In this document: in pieces, positions 45,684 to 54,160 of the stretch
Layout of the letters: each line of letters opens with the position of its first letter
How positions within the stretch are numbered: position 1 is the stretch's first letter
Source: Streptomyces spororaveus
GTDB taxonomy: Bacteria; Actinomycetota; Actinomycetes; Streptomycetales; Streptomycetaceae
Direction of reading: 5' to 3'
Length of the DNA stretch: 64,000 nt
Assembly (NCBI RefSeq): GCF_016755875.1
Contig: NZ_BNED01000005.1
Coordinates: forward strand, 5,408,001-5,472,000
Notes under the pieces: generated by a model
Seen by the model: the letters and a program-made list of their open reading frames with translations, nothing else
Databases searched by the model: none
Told to the model about the DNA's origin: nothing
Made by a program: the position numbers and the translations under genes

Positions 45684-46532
45684 TTGGTCCAGGCCCGCGA
45701 CATCGATCCCAGCGCCTCGCCGCTGGACTACTACAGCTACGAGCTGCGCCGGCTGAGGGAAGAAGCGGGCCTGAAACAGGCACAGCTCGGCGCGATCATC
45801 TTCTGCACGGGCTCCCTGATCGGCATGATCGAGAACGGCAAGCGGGTCCCGACGCGCGACTTCTCGGAACGGGTGGACGCGGCCCTCGGCACGGACGGGC
45901 ACTTCTCCCGCCTGGTGGGCCTGGTCCTGCGGAGCGTGCTCCCCACGTGGTTCCAGGCTTTCGCCGAGATGGAGGCCCGGGCGACGTTCATTTCCACGTT
46001 CCAGGCGCAGGTGGTCTACGGGCTACTGCAGACGGAGGCGTATGCGAAGGCTCTGGTGAGCGTGGAGTTTCCCGACCGCGCTGACGAGATCGCGGCGGCC
46101 CGAATGGAGCGTCAGCGCATCCTGATGCGTGAGGAGCCACCGGTGCTGCTGGTGGTGCTGGATGAGGCGCTGCTGCACCGAAACGTCGGCGGCCGTGAGG
46201 TCATGCGCAACCAGCTGGCCCACCTCTTGAGCTTTGCCGACAGGCCGTGGGTGCAGATTCAGGTGATGCCCTTCTCCGTCGGTGAACACACCGGCATGAC
46301 GGGATCGTTCACCCTCCTTCGCTTCGATGGCGATCCCGACCTCTTCTACACGGAGAGCTATGACTCAGGGCATATGACGGCCAACGCGAAAGTGATCAAG
46401 GAGCGCTCCGTCGGATACGCTCGCTTGCAAGCCGATGCCCTTTCGCCAGCGGCCTCGGCCCTTCTGATCGCGCGCGTAATGGAGGAACGGTATGGGCACC
46501 AATCTGAACCTGACGGCCGTGCCGTGGCGTAA
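45684..46532 (+). CDS. XRE-family regulator with DUF5753
   Basis: The 282-aa protein has an N-terminal HTH (ELRRLREEAGLKQAQLGAII, GSLIGMIENGKRVP). DUF5753 follows (FQAQVVYGLLQTEAYAKALV; HLLSFADRPWVQIQVMPFSV; ESYDSGHMTANAKVIKER). Such proteins pair with small DUF397 proteins, as here, and influence development or antibiotic production in several streptomycetes. The start is uncertain: TTG 45684 has a GGGGGTGA-like site upstream, and TTG 45663 is also in frame. The 3' end overlaps the DUF397 gene by 41 bp. Confidence 0.85.
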   Translation: MVQARDIDPSASPLDYYSYELRRLREEAGLKQAQLGAIIFCTGSLIGMIENGKRVPTRDFSERVDAALGTDGHFSRLVGLVLRSVLPTWFQAFAEMEARATFISTFQAQVVYGLLQTEAYAKALVSVEFPDRADEIAAARMERQRILMREEPPVLLVVLDEALLHRNVGGREVMRNQLAHLLSFADRPWVQIQVMPFSVGEHTGMTGSFTLLRFDGDPDLFYTESYDSGHMTANAKVIKERSVGYARLQADALSPAASALLIARVMEERYGHQSEPDGRAVA

Positions 46533-46752
46533 GTCGTCGTACAGCAGCACCAACGGCGGCGAGTGCGTCGAGTGCGCCCCGCTCGGCACCGCCGCCTGGC
46601 GCAAGGCCTCGTACAGCAGCACCAACGGCGGCGACTGCGTCGAGGTGGCCGCACAGCCCTGCCTGGTCGCCGTCCGCGACTCCAAGAACCCCGAAGGCCC
46701 CGCCTTCACCGTCGCCCCCGAGGCATTCACCGCCTTCGTCCGCAGCCTCTGA
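46492..46752 (+). CDS. DUF397 protein with internally duplicated core
   Basis: The 86-aa protein carries the DUF397 signature twice: WRKSSYSSTNGGECVE (about 12-27) and WRKASYSSTNGGDCVE (about 36-51). A single C-terminal strand region follows (VAVRDSKNPEGPAFTVAPEA). Typical DUF397 proteins have one W-R-K-S-S-Y-S box. The two 45-bp stretches are nearly identical at the DNA level, pointing to a recent tandem duplication. Partner of the overlapping upstream regulator. Confidence 0.9.
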   Translation: MGTNLNLTAVPWRKSSYSSTNGGECVECAPLGTAAWRKASYSSTNGGDCVEVAAQPCLVAVRDSKNPEGPAFTVAPEAFTAFVRSL

Positions 46753-46765
46753 CCGTACGCCGGAG

Positions 46766-46792
46766 CGGCAGCCCCCTCGGCGGGGGCTGCCG
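46766..46792. terminator. Bidirectional terminator region
   Basis: An 11-bp perfect stem (46766-46776 with 46782-46792) is followed by a second larger GC hairpin at about 46796-46833. It lies between the DUF397 gene and the convergent ALF-repeat gene. Confidence 0.7.
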
Positions 46793-46846
46793 TAGGCGGT
46801 CCGCCCCGGCCGGGCAGTGGCCGGGGGCGGACCGCGGTCTCAGGGG

Positions 46847-47575
46847 TCAGACCTGGAACTGGCCGACCGTGATGAAGTAGCGGAGCTCCTCCGGGGTGCC
46901 GTCCACGACCTTCTGGGCCGCCGCGTACAGGGCGGCGCTGATGCCGGGGCGGGCCATGATCACGCCCACGGCGACGCGGTCGTCTTCGGCCTGGGCCAGA
47001 CGCAGGCCGGTCTTCAGGAAGGCGGTCCGGTCGGCCGGGGTGCCGTCCATGGCCTTGTTGGCCTCGCGCTTGACGGCCTTGCCGGTGGCCGGGTTGGCGA
47101 ACACGATCTTGGCGATGGCGACGCGGTTGTCCTCGTCCTGGGCGATCGCCAGACCGGTCTTCAGGAAGGCGGCGCGGTCTGCGGCGGTGCCGGTGAAGGC
47201 CTTGATGGCTTCGCGCTTGACGGCCTTGCCCGAGGCCGGGTCGCCGTAGATCGTGGCGATGGCGACGCGGTTGTCCTCGTCCTGCGCGATCGCCAGGCCC
47301 GTCTTCAGGAAGGTGCGCACGTCCTCGATGGTCCCGTCGAGGGCCTTGTTGGCTTCCCGGATGACGGCCTTGCCCGGCTTGGCGGCCAGGATCCGGCCGA
47401 CGGCGACGCGCAGGTCGTGGTCCGACATGGTGTCGTACGGCGACTCCCCGGCGGTGACCGCGGCGACCTTGGCAGGGGCGGCGGCCGAGCCGGCGGCCAG
47501 GGCCGGCGTGGCGAGGAGCAGGGCCGGGGCCAGGGCGCCGACGGTCAGGGCGAGTGCGGTACGGGTGAGCTTCAT
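46847..47575 (-). CDS. Secreted ALF-repeat protein 1
   Basis: The 242-aa protein has a Sec signal peptide (MKLTRTALALTVGALAPALL). Four ~47-residue ALF-type repeats follow, each with the pattern KAVKREANKAxxGTxxDRxA then FLKTGLAIAQDEDNRVAIA. It ends ELRYFITVGQFQV. Function unknown; ALF repeats occur in secreted streptomycete proteins. ATG 47575 has GGGGGAAA upstream. It is a paralogue of the gene at 47662 with the same strand and matching upstream sequence (TTGGTCAAG), so a tandem duplication. Confidence 0.88.
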   Translation of the reverse strand: MKLTRTALALTVGALAPALLLATPALAAGSAAAPAKVAAVTAGESPYDTMSDHDLRVAVGRILAAKPGKAVIREANKALDGTIEDVRTFLKTGLAIAQDEDNRVAIATIYGDPASGKAVKREAIKAFTGTAADRAAFLKTGLAIAQDEDNRVAIAKIVFANPATGKAVKREANKAMDGTPADRTAFLKTGLRLAQAEDDRVAVGVIMARPGISAALYAAAQKVVDGTPEELRYFITVGQFQV

Positions 47576-47661
47576 GATGGTTTCCCCCATAGATCAAAGA
47601 AGTTGGTCAAGGGCCTTCGCCCCCGAATGCGGCCGGCGTACGAAGCCGGCGCCTGTCAGGC

Positions 47662-48384
47662 TCAGACCTGGAACTGGCCGACCGTGATGAAGTACCGGAG
47701 CTCCTCCGGGGTGCCTTCGATCGCCTTCACGGCCGCCGCGCGCAGGGCGTCGCTGAGGCCAGGGCGGGCGAGGATGCGGAAGGCTTCGACGCGGTCGTCC
47801 TCGGCCTGGGCCAGGCGCAGGCCGGTCTTGAGGAACGCGGTCCGGTCGGCCGGGGTGCCGTCGAGGGCCTTGTTGGCTTCGCGGGTCACGCCCTTGCCGG
47901 GCTTGCCGCCCAGGATGCGGAGGATGGCGACCATGTTGTCCTCGTCCTGGGCCTTCGCCAGGCCGGTCTTGAGGAACGCGATGCGGTCGGCCGGGGTGCC
48001 GTCGAGGGCCTTGTTGGCTTCGCGGGTCACGCCCTTGCCGGGCTTGCCGCCCAGGATGCGGAGGATGGCGACCATGTTGTCCTCGTCCTGAGCCTTCGCC
48101 AGGCCGGTCTTCAGGAAGGTGCGTACGTCCTCGGTGGTGCCGGCGAGGGCCTTGTGGGCCGCACTGGTGACGCCCTTGCCCGGCTTGCCGGCCAGGATGC
48201 GGTTGACCTCGGCGCGCAGTTCGGCGTCCGACATGGTGTCGTACGGCGACTCCCCGGCGGTGATCGCCGTGGCCTTGGCGGGCGCCGCCGCGGCCTGGCC
48301 GGCGGCGAGGGCCGGGGTGGCGAGGAGCAGGGCCGGAGCGAGTGCGCCGATGGCCAGGGCGAGTGCGGGACGGGTGAGTTTCAT
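47662..48384 (-). CDS. Secreted ALF-repeat protein 2
   Basis: The 240-aa paralogue of the neighbouring gene has a signal peptide and four ALF-type repeats, ending in the same ELRYFITVGQFQV. Two central repeats are almost identical at the DNA level with a period of 141 bp (47 aa; for example 47861 and 48002), so they duplicated recently. Within this copy the repeats read KPGKGVTREANKALDGTPAD and KAQDEDNMVAILRILGG. Start ATG 48384 with a GGGGGAAA site upstream. Confidence 0.88.
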   Translation of the reverse strand: MKLTRPALALAIGALAPALLLATPALAAGQAAAAPAKATAITAGESPYDTMSDAELRAEVNRILAGKPGKGVTSAAHKALAGTTEDVRTFLKTGLAKAQDEDNMVAILRILGGKPGKGVTREANKALDGTPADRIAFLKTGLAKAQDEDNMVAILRILGGKPGKGVTREANKALDGTPADRTAFLKTGLRLAQAEDDRVEAFRILARPGLSDALRAAAVKAIEGTPEELRYFITVGQFQV

Positions 48385-48512
48385 GGTGCTTTCCCCCACG
48401 GATCAAGGAACTTGGTCAAGAACCTTTGGCCCGAAGATCGTTACAAGGGGGATATGGCTTGTCCAACGCTGATAGGGGCCCTAGATGGCCCGAAAGCGGC
48501 GAAGTGGAACGG

Positions 48513-50384
48513 TTAGCGGGGGTGTTCCGCGCCCGGTCTGGTGCCGATCATCTCGGCGATCCGCTCCGGGGCCACCGCCCGCGAGTAGAGCCAGCCCTGA
48601 CCCGTGTCGCAGCCCACCCGCCGCAGCCGTGCGGCCTGCCCGGCGGTCTCCACGCACTCCGCGGTCACCGTCAGGCCGAGCCGGTGCGCGAGCTGGACCA
48701 GGGCTTCCACGATGGTCTCGTCGGCCGGGTTGGGGTGCGTGCCCTCCTCGTAGCGGAATCCACGGACGAAGGAACCGTCCAGTTTCAGAACTGATACAGG
48801 CAGCCTGCTGAGGTAGGCGAGGTTCGAGTAGCCGGTGCCGAAATCGTCGATCGCGATCCGTACGCCCATGTCGCTGAGGGCCTGAAGTGCCTGGAGGGGA
48901 CGGCCTGCCGAGCCCATCACCGCCGATTCCGTCAGCTCCAGCTGGAGCAGCTGCGGGGCGAGGCCCGTCTCGGCGAGGATCTCCGCGACGTCGCCCACCA
49001 GATCCGAGTCCCACACCTGGCGGACGGCGACGTTCACCGACACGAAGACGGGGGAGTCGCTGGGCTGCTCGATCTGCCAGCGGCGGGCCTGCCGGCAGGC
49101 GGTCCGCAGGACCCACTGCCCCAACTGGACGATGGACCCGTCCTCTTCGGCGATCCCGATGAACCGATTCGGCGTGAGTGTGCCGAATTGCGGGTGGTTC
49201 CAGCGCACCAGGGCCTCGACCCCGCGCACCGTGCCGCTCTCCAGGTCCACCAGCGGCTGGTACTCCAGCTCGAACTCCCCCCGCTCCACGGCCGGCCGGA
49301 GGGTGGAGGAGAGGGCCTGGCGGGTCATCCGGTGCGCGTTGCGCTCCGGGTCGAACAGCGTCCAGCGGGCCTTGCCGTCCGCCTTGGCCCAGTACAGGGT
49401 CGTGTCGGCGGCCTGCATCAGCCCGGTCGCCGAGGTGCCGGCCGCCGCGCGCTCCACGACCCCGATCGAGGCGGAGACCGACAGCCGCTGCCCGGCCAGG
49501 TCGAAGGGTTCCTGTACGGCGGAGAGCACGCTCCGCGCCAGGTCGGCGAGTTGTTCGGTGCCGGTGGAGTCCTCGACCAGGAGGGCGAACTCGTCGCCGC
49601 CGAGGCGTGCGACCAGATGTCCGCCAGTGCGCCCGTAGCCGGACTGGTCGGCGCACTGCGTCAGGCGGGCGGCGACAGCGGTCAGCAGCCGGTCGCCGAC
49701 CCGGTGGCCGAGGGTGTCGTTGACGGCCTTGAACCCGTCGAGGTCCAGGTAGCACAGCCCGATCCGGCCGGTGCCGCCCCCGTGTTCGTACGAGGAGGCC
49801 TCCAGGGCGGCGGAGAGCCGCTCGAAGAACAGCGCACGGTTGGGCAGGCGTGTGACCGGGTCGTGCATCTGGAGGTGGCGCAGCCGGGCCTGGAGGTCGC
49901 GGCGGTCGCTGATGTCGGCCACCGACAGCAGGACGTCCCCGGTGCCGGGGACGGGTCCGAGGGTGACCTCGGTCCAGAGGGAGTGCCCGTCGGGGTGTTT
50001 GAGGCGGCGGGTGCAGCGCAGCCGTGCCTGCCGGCCGCGGAGCACCTCCTGGTAGGCGGCCCAGGTACGGGCCTCCGCGGCCAGGTCCACCAGGTCGGCG
50101 GCGGACCGGTGGACGAGCGTGTGGGGTTCGCTGCCGAGCAGCCCGGCGAAGGCCTGGTTGGCGGCGACCACGTAGCCCTCGCGGTCGACGACGGCCATGG
50201 CGAGGTGGGCCGCGTTGAAGGCGGCCCGGTAGTCGCGCAGGTCGGAGTCGGCGCGGTACGGCGACCCCGGCGTGGCCTGGGTGGCCGAAGTCGACGGCAC
50301 TGCCGGCACTGCCGGGTGACGCTCCGTAATGGCCGATCGGATGCTGTCGGCCGCCGAACCGGTTCCTTCTGAGGTTCCGCTCAC
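48513..50384 (-). CDS. PAS-GGDEF-EAL cyclic-di-GMP protein
   Basis: The 623-aa protein has a PAS domain (about 50-165; AHLAMAVVDREGYVVAANQA). A GGDEF domain follows with intact LGGDEFALL, then an EAL domain with EALVRWNHP, LELTESAVM and IDDFGTGYSNL. It looks cytosolic, with no membrane segment. Both catalytic halves retain their signature residues, so it may make and degrade c-di-GMP, the second messenger that controls BldD and development in Streptomyces. The domain order resembles CdgA/RmdA-type proteins, but I cannot assign it. GTG start with GGGAG upstream. Confidence 0.92.
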   Translation of the reverse strand: MSGTSEGTGSAADSIRSAITERHPAVPAVPSTSATQATPGSPYRADSDLRDYRAAFNAAHLAMAVVDREGYVVAANQAFAGLLGSEPHTLVHRSAADLVDLAAEARTWAAYQEVLRGRQARLRCTRRLKHPDGHSLWTEVTLGPVPGTGDVLLSVADISDRRDLQARLRHLQMHDPVTRLPNRALFFERLSAALEASSYEHGGGTGRIGLCYLDLDGFKAVNDTLGHRVGDRLLTAVAARLTQCADQSGYGRTGGHLVARLGGDEFALLVEDSTGTEQLADLARSVLSAVQEPFDLAGQRLSVSASIGVVERAAAGTSATGLMQAADTTLYWAKADGKARWTLFDPERNAHRMTRQALSSTLRPAVERGEFELEYQPLVDLESGTVRGVEALVRWNHPQFGTLTPNRFIGIAEEDGSIVQLGQWVLRTACRQARRWQIEQPSDSPVFVSVNVAVRQVWDSDLVGDVAEILAETGLAPQLLQLELTESAVMGSAGRPLQALQALSDMGVRIAIDDFGTGYSNLAYLSRLPVSVLKLDGSFVRGFRYEEGTHPNPADETIVEALVQLAHRLGLTVTAECVETAGQAARLRRVGCDTGQGWLYSRAVAPERIAEMIGTRPGAEHPR

Positions 50385-50730
50385 CGTTGGCTCCCGCAGT
50401 GTTCGTGAGTGTCCGCGCAGGAAAGTGTGCCGATCATAGAGGCTGGCGGACGGCCCTATCCAGCGGCGCCACCGGTTGAGACGGTTCAGTTCGCTGTGAT
50501 GACGGCTCGTCGGCGTCAGGTCGGGCGATCGTTTCTGCGCGGCTCTGAACGTGCGGAGGCTTCCGCTGATCTCAGGTGATCGGTCGTGACGTTCTGTAGG
50601 CAGAGGCGTGAAGTTCGAGGGTCACCGACTTGCCGTATTAGTCACTCATGTGGGGCAGCGGAACTGGGCATTAGTAAGACAATCGCCTCAAGGTGGATGA
50701 ACAGGTACGAATCCACCACCGGAGGTCGAT
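50385..50730. other. 346-bp divergent intergenic region
   Basis: No gene seen. On the - strand TATGAT (complement of 50433-50438) is a fair -10 for the c-di-GMP gene. Several AT-richer stretches (about 50630-50690) probably hold the promoter of the metalloprotease gene, but no convincing -35/-10 pair is found. Confidence 0.4.
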
Positions 50731-51966
50731 GTGGCGCGACAGCAGACACCCGGGGGAGTGGAACGCTCCCGCGTCCGAAGTACCGCCGCGGCGCTCACCT
50801 CCCTGACGGCGCTCGCCGCCATGTCGCTCGTCGCCGGTCCCGCGGTGGCCGACTCCGGGGCCGGACCCTGCGCGCTCACCCGCACCTCGGCGCACCACTC
50901 CCTCGGCCTGGACACCTGGAACGGCGCCTACCCCAAGCCGGAACGCACGCTCAACGCCGTCATGGTCTTCCTCTCCTTCCCCGACCACCGCAGCGCCCTG
51001 ACGACCGGGGAGATCGTCGGCGACTACTTCCCCGCCACCAGCGACTTCTTCGAGCAGGCCTCGTACGGGCGGTTCCGGCTGGTCCCGCACCCGCAGAAGC
51101 AGTGGATGCAGATGCCCAAGCCGTCCACCGCGTACGGCATAAAGCGCGACTGGGCCGCCTCGGACCGGGCGTCCTACCTGCGGGACGCGGTCGCCACCGC
51201 CGACGCCCAGGTGGACTTCCGCAAGTACGACGTCGTCTACTTCGTCGCCGACCCGGACGCGCCCGGAGTGGACTCCGATGCCACGAAGGTCGTCAACTTC
51301 GAGCACCCGATCGTCGCGGACGGCACGGAACTGCGGCGGATCGTCACCGTCTTCGAGCGCCACCCGCCGGACCGGAACGTCCTCGCCCACGAGACCGGGC
51401 ACGTCTTCGACCTGCCCGACCTCTACCACCGGCCCACGGACGGCAAGGGGGACTGGGACACCTACGTCGGGGACTGGGACGTCATGGGCAGCCAGTTCGG
51501 CATGGCCCCGGACCTTTTCGCCTGGCACAAATGGAAGCTGGGCTGGCTGGACGCCTCCCAGGTGGACTGCGTGCAGTCGGGCTCCTCGATGCACACCCTG
51601 CAGCCGCTGGCCCAGGCGCCGCCGAGCGGCGGTACGGGCGGCACCCGGCTCGCGGTGATCCGTACGGGCCGCGGCAGCGCCATCGCCGTCGAGGCGCGGG
51701 GCTCGGCCGGCAATGACGGGGACACCTGCACGGAGGGCGTCCTGGTCTACCGGGTGCGCAACGAGGCCTCGTCGGGCGGCGGCCCGATCGAGGTCCTGGA
51801 CGCGCACCCGTCGACGGAGGCGTGCTGGGACCGCTCGGTGTACCCGCCGCTGGCGGACGCGCCGATGGAGGTGGGCGAGACGTACACCGTGCCGGGAGAG
51901 CGGATCACCATCGAGGTGGCGGACCGCACCCGGTCCGGCGCGTACACGGTGAAGATCACGACATGA
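50731..51966 (+). CDS. Secreted M6-type zinc metalloprotease
   Basis: The 411-aa protein has a signal peptide (SLTALAAMSLVAGPAVA, cleavage near AVA-DS) and an M6-family (immune inhibitor A-like) catalytic domain. The zinc motif is LAHETGHVFDLPDLYH, followed by WDVMGSQFG and HKWKLGW. The C-terminal ~130 residues form a β-rich domain. There is no propeptide of clear length. Probably an extracellular protease. GTG start with GGAGG upstream. A perfect terminator hairpin lies at 52001. Confidence 0.88.
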   Translation: MARQQTPGGVERSRVRSTAAALTSLTALAAMSLVAGPAVADSGAGPCALTRTSAHHSLGLDTWNGAYPKPERTLNAVMVFLSFPDHRSALTTGEIVGDYFPATSDFFEQASYGRFRLVPHPQKQWMQMPKPSTAYGIKRDWAASDRASYLRDAVATADAQVDFRKYDVVYFVADPDAPGVDSDATKVVNFEHPIVADGTELRRIVTVFERHPPDRNVLAHETGHVFDLPDLYHRPTDGKGDWDTYVGDWDVMGSQFGMAPDLFAWHKWKLGWLDASQVDCVQSGSSMHTLQPLAQAPPSGGTGGTRLAVIRTGRGSAIAVEARGSAGNDGDTCTEGVLVYRVRNEASSGGGPIEVLDAHPSTEACWDRSVYPPLADAPMEVGETYTVPGERITIEVADRTRSGAYTVKITT

Positions 51967-52000
51967 CCGCGAGGCGCTCCGCGGGGCGCCCCCGGACAAC

Positions 52001-52034
52001 GAAGAAGGCCCCCACTCGCGTGGGGGCCTTCTTC
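52001..52034. terminator. Strong terminator between protease and tRNA genes
   Basis: A 15-bp perfect stem (52001-52015 with 52020-52034) has a 4-nt loop TCGC. It serves both the protease gene and the convergent tRNA. Confidence 0.85.
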
Positions 52035-52040
52035 TGTCTG

Positions 52041-52114
52041 TGCGCCGCCAGGGACTCGAACCCCGGACCCGCTGATTAAGAGTCAGCTGCTCTAACCAAC
52101 TGAGCTAGCGGCGC
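52041..52114 (-). tRNA. tRNA-Lys (CTT), copy 3
   Basis: It is identical over all 74 nt to the copies at 33669 and 41001. The CTT anticodon lies in loop CTCTTAA; no CCA is encoded. It lies 19 bp downstream of the primase-like gene, on the same strand. Confidence 0.97.
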
Positions 52115-52133
52115 TTGTCTGACGTGGAAGACA

Positions 52134-52730
52134 TTAGCAGGAGGATCCGCGGAACGAAAAATCGATATCCCCAGGTCCGGTCGGTGCGGGGCTGCGGGCC
52201 GCCCGTGCGAAGGCCCAGAGCAGGGCCTCGGGCCCGGGAAGCCAGGGCTCGCGCGCGTCGGGGGCCACGAGCCACCGGGACGGCCCGGGCGTGGCGGCCA
52301 GCGGCGGCACGGTGACGGCGTCGCCGCGGCCGTGGCACAGCGGCGCCGGGGCGGTCCGGGAGCCCCCCCACTCCTCCCACGCCAGCAGGGCGGGCAGTCG
52401 GTGGGCGGTGCCGGGTGCGGCGAAGAGCAGCATCCGGCCGCGGTGCACGGCGACCGGCCCGGAGCCGGGGCCCTCGGCCCAGAGCAGGTCCAGGACGCGG
52501 CGCCCGAGGACGAGCGGGACGTTGACGACGTCGAAGGGATCCCCGCAGGGCAGGGTGGCGGGCAGCCCGGGCCGCGCCTCCCACACCGCGAGGGTGCGCC
52601 GGGGCTGGGCGGCCGCGGAGGCGAGCCAGGCGGCTCCCTGCGGGGTGACGTGGGTGGCGGGCGCGGTGCGAGAGCGTTCGCCGCGCGCGTGGAGGGCGGT
52701 GCAGCCGGGAGCCGTCGTCAGCGTCGTCAT
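52134..52730 (-). CDS. Prim-pol-like (bifunctional primase/polymerase N-terminal-type) protein
   Basis: The 198-aa protein resembles the small streptomycete proteins annotated as bifunctional DNA primase/polymerase. It has ATHVTPQGAAWLASAAA, LPCGDPFDVVNVPLVLGRRV, MLLFAAPGTAHRLPALLAWE, LCHGRGDAVTVPPL and RWLVAPD. The canonical catalytic acidic pair of prim-pol enzymes is not evident, so activity is doubtful. Start ATG 52730; the frame is open to 53327, but the upstream part lacks homology. Family call by recall of conserved blocks only. Confidence 0.6.
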   Translation of the reverse strand: MTTLTTAPGCTALHARGERSRTAPATHVTPQGAAWLASAAAQPRRTLAVWEARPGLPATLPCGDPFDVVNVPLVLGRRVLDLLWAEGPGSGPVAVHRGRMLLFAAPGTAHRLPALLAWEEWGGSRTAPAPLCHGRGDAVTVPPLAATPGPSRWLVAPDAREPWLPGPEALLWAFARAARSPAPTGPGDIDFSFRGSSC

Positions 52731-52844
52731 ATGCCACTGTCTACCCGCCGTAGCGAAGTAGTATCCCGGAGTTACCGGAAACCGGGACAGCGGAGCTGCC
52801 GTCGGAGTATGGTGCGCCGCGACCCGGACCCCTGGGGAGTGTCG

Positions 52845-52885
52845 TGCCGATCGGGCCGGGCTCGCGGGGTCCGGCCCGATCGGCA
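52845..52885 (-). terminator. Terminator after the 52895 gene
   Basis: A 15-bp perfect stem (52845-52859 with 52871-52885) has an 11-nt loop. It lies 10 bp beyond the stop of the - strand gene. Confidence 0.75.
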
Positions 52886-52894
52886 AGAGGCCCC

Positions 52895-53236
52895 CTACGG
52901 CGTGCCCGCGCCGCGCTGGAGGGTCTCGCCGAATTCGATCATCTTGAGGGCGTAGTCCTCGGTCCACTCCGCCTGCTCGGCGATCAGCGCCGGCGACAGC
53001 CGGTCGAACCGGCGGGGATCCGCCAGCTGGGCCGCCGCCAGGGCCTGGAACTCCACCGCCCGCTCCTGCGCGGCCCGGAAGGCCAGCGTCAGTTCGGTCG
53101 CACGGGTCAGCAGCTCCCGCGGGTCCTCGATCGACTCCAGGTCGAAGAAGTGTTCCGGGTCCGCCACGGACTCCGAGGGCTCGAAGAGCAGAGGCGCCGG
53201 CCGCAGCCGCCGCTCGGTCCGCTCGGGCTCTGCCAT
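52895..53236 (-). CDS. Conserved hypothetical protein
   Basis: The 113-aa acidic protein has a helical C-terminal two-thirds (RELLTRATELTLAFRAAQER, AVEFQALAAAQLADPRRFDR). No signal, membrane segment or catalytic motif is visible and I do not recognise the family. ATG 53236 has AGGAGG 6 nt upstream, and a terminator follows the stop. Bases 53237-53475 hold no gene. Confidence 0.72.
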   Translation of the reverse strand: MAEPERTERRLRPAPLLFEPSESVADPEHFFDLESIEDPRELLTRATELTLAFRAAQERAVEFQALAAAQLADPRRFDRLSPALIAEQAEWTEDYALKMIEFGETLQRGAGTP

Positions 53237-53475
53237 ACGTGTCCTCCTGCTGCGCGTGCGACGTGATTCCGGGCCACCGTCCATTGTCCAACGCCACGCA
53301 AGACCCCTGCGCGACGGGCTGGAACACCCGTACGGCCGATGGGGCGCCCGAGCAGGCGGGTGGACTCGGGGGACGGGGGAGTCGTACAGGCGGTCGGCCG
53401 GGCGGTGGTCGGCGGTCACCCCGGAACCCACGTGCCCGTCGTCGGCGCGCTCCCGCGCCGACGACGGCGCGCGGG

Positions 53476-54045
53476 TCACACCGTGGCGGCCTCGGCGGCG
53501 CGCTTCTCCGCCAGTTCGGCGACGTCGTCCAGGACGCGGGCGAGCTCGCCCGCGAGCGCCTCCGGGGCCTGGAAGCCCTCGGGGCCGAGCAGCTTGGGGA
53601 TGCCCGGGACCGCGACGGAGTGCTCGGCGGGCAGCATGCCCAGGCGGGTGAGGATCGGCAGCAGCATCTCTGCGGCCGGGACGCCGCCGGTGGGGCCGGC
53701 GCTGTAGCTGACGATGCCGACCGGCTTGCCCTTCCACTCGTTGTAGAGGAAGTCGATGGCGTTCTTGAAGGGGGCGGTGAAGCCGCCGTTGTACATCGGC
53801 AGGACGAAGAGGAAGGCGTCGGCCGAGTCGACCAGGGCGCTCCAGTCGCGGGTGTGCTGATGCGCGTAGTTGCCGGTGGAGGCGTATTCGGGCTCGTCGA
53901 GGAAGGGCAGGGCGATCTCGGCGAGGTCGACGGAGGTGACGTCGAAGTCGCCCCGCTCGCGGGCCTGCTCGGTGACCCAGGCGGCGAGGGGGCGACCGGA
54001 GGAGGTGGGGCGGGTGGCGGCGGAGACGACGTGCAGGCGGGTCAT
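53476..54045 (-). CDS. NADPH-dependent FMN reductase family protein
   Basis: The 189-aa flavodoxin-like oxidoreductase has the FMN phosphate loop TRPTSSGRPLAAWV and the conserved LPMYNGGFTAPFKNAIDFLY. PVGIVSYSAGPTGG completes the flavin site. It likely reduces quinones or nitro compounds with NADPH. It is divergent from a MarR gene, and their 115-bp gap is full of repeated TGACA-type half-sites, so it is probably the MarR target. Start ATG with GGGAG upstream. Confidence 0.9.
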   Translation of the reverse strand: MTRLHVVSAATRPTSSGRPLAAWVTEQARERGDFDVTSVDLAEIALPFLDEPEYASTGNYAHQHTRDWSALVDSADAFLFVLPMYNGGFTAPFKNAIDFLYNEWKGKPVGIVSYSAGPTGGVPAAEMLLPILTRLGMLPAEHSVAVPGIPKLLGPEGFQAPEALAGELARVLDDVAELAEKRAAEAATV

Positions 54046-54074
54046 GGTGAAGACTCCCCGTTCGGTGCAATTGT

Positions 54075-54139
54075 TGATGTGTCACCTAATAAAACCGAGG
54101 ATCTGGCTGACATGTCAACCAGATAAGTGATGTGTCACC
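54075..54139. promoter_or_regulatory. Operator cluster between reductase and MarR genes
   Basis: CTGGCTGACATGTCAACCAG (54103-54122) is a palindrome around a perfect TGACATGTCA. TGATGTGTCACC occurs as direct copies at 54075-54086 and 54128-54139, about 53 bp apart. They lie symmetrically around the central palindrome. Confidence 0.65.
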
Positions 54140-54147
54140 GACCTGGC

Positions 54148-54153
54148 TAGAGT
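54148..54153 (+). promoter_or_regulatory. -10 element of the MarR gene, leaderless
   Basis: TAGAGT ends 7 nt before the ATG at 54161 and no ribosome site is present. A repeat copy of the operator motif lies directly upstream. Confidence 0.5.
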
Positions 54154-54160
54154 GGCGGAC

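Noticed and set aside
47800..48130. CRISPR-like regularly spaced repeats
   Set aside because: The 141-bp periodicity is coding repeat structure of the ALF protein; no short palindromic repeats with unique spacers exist in the window.
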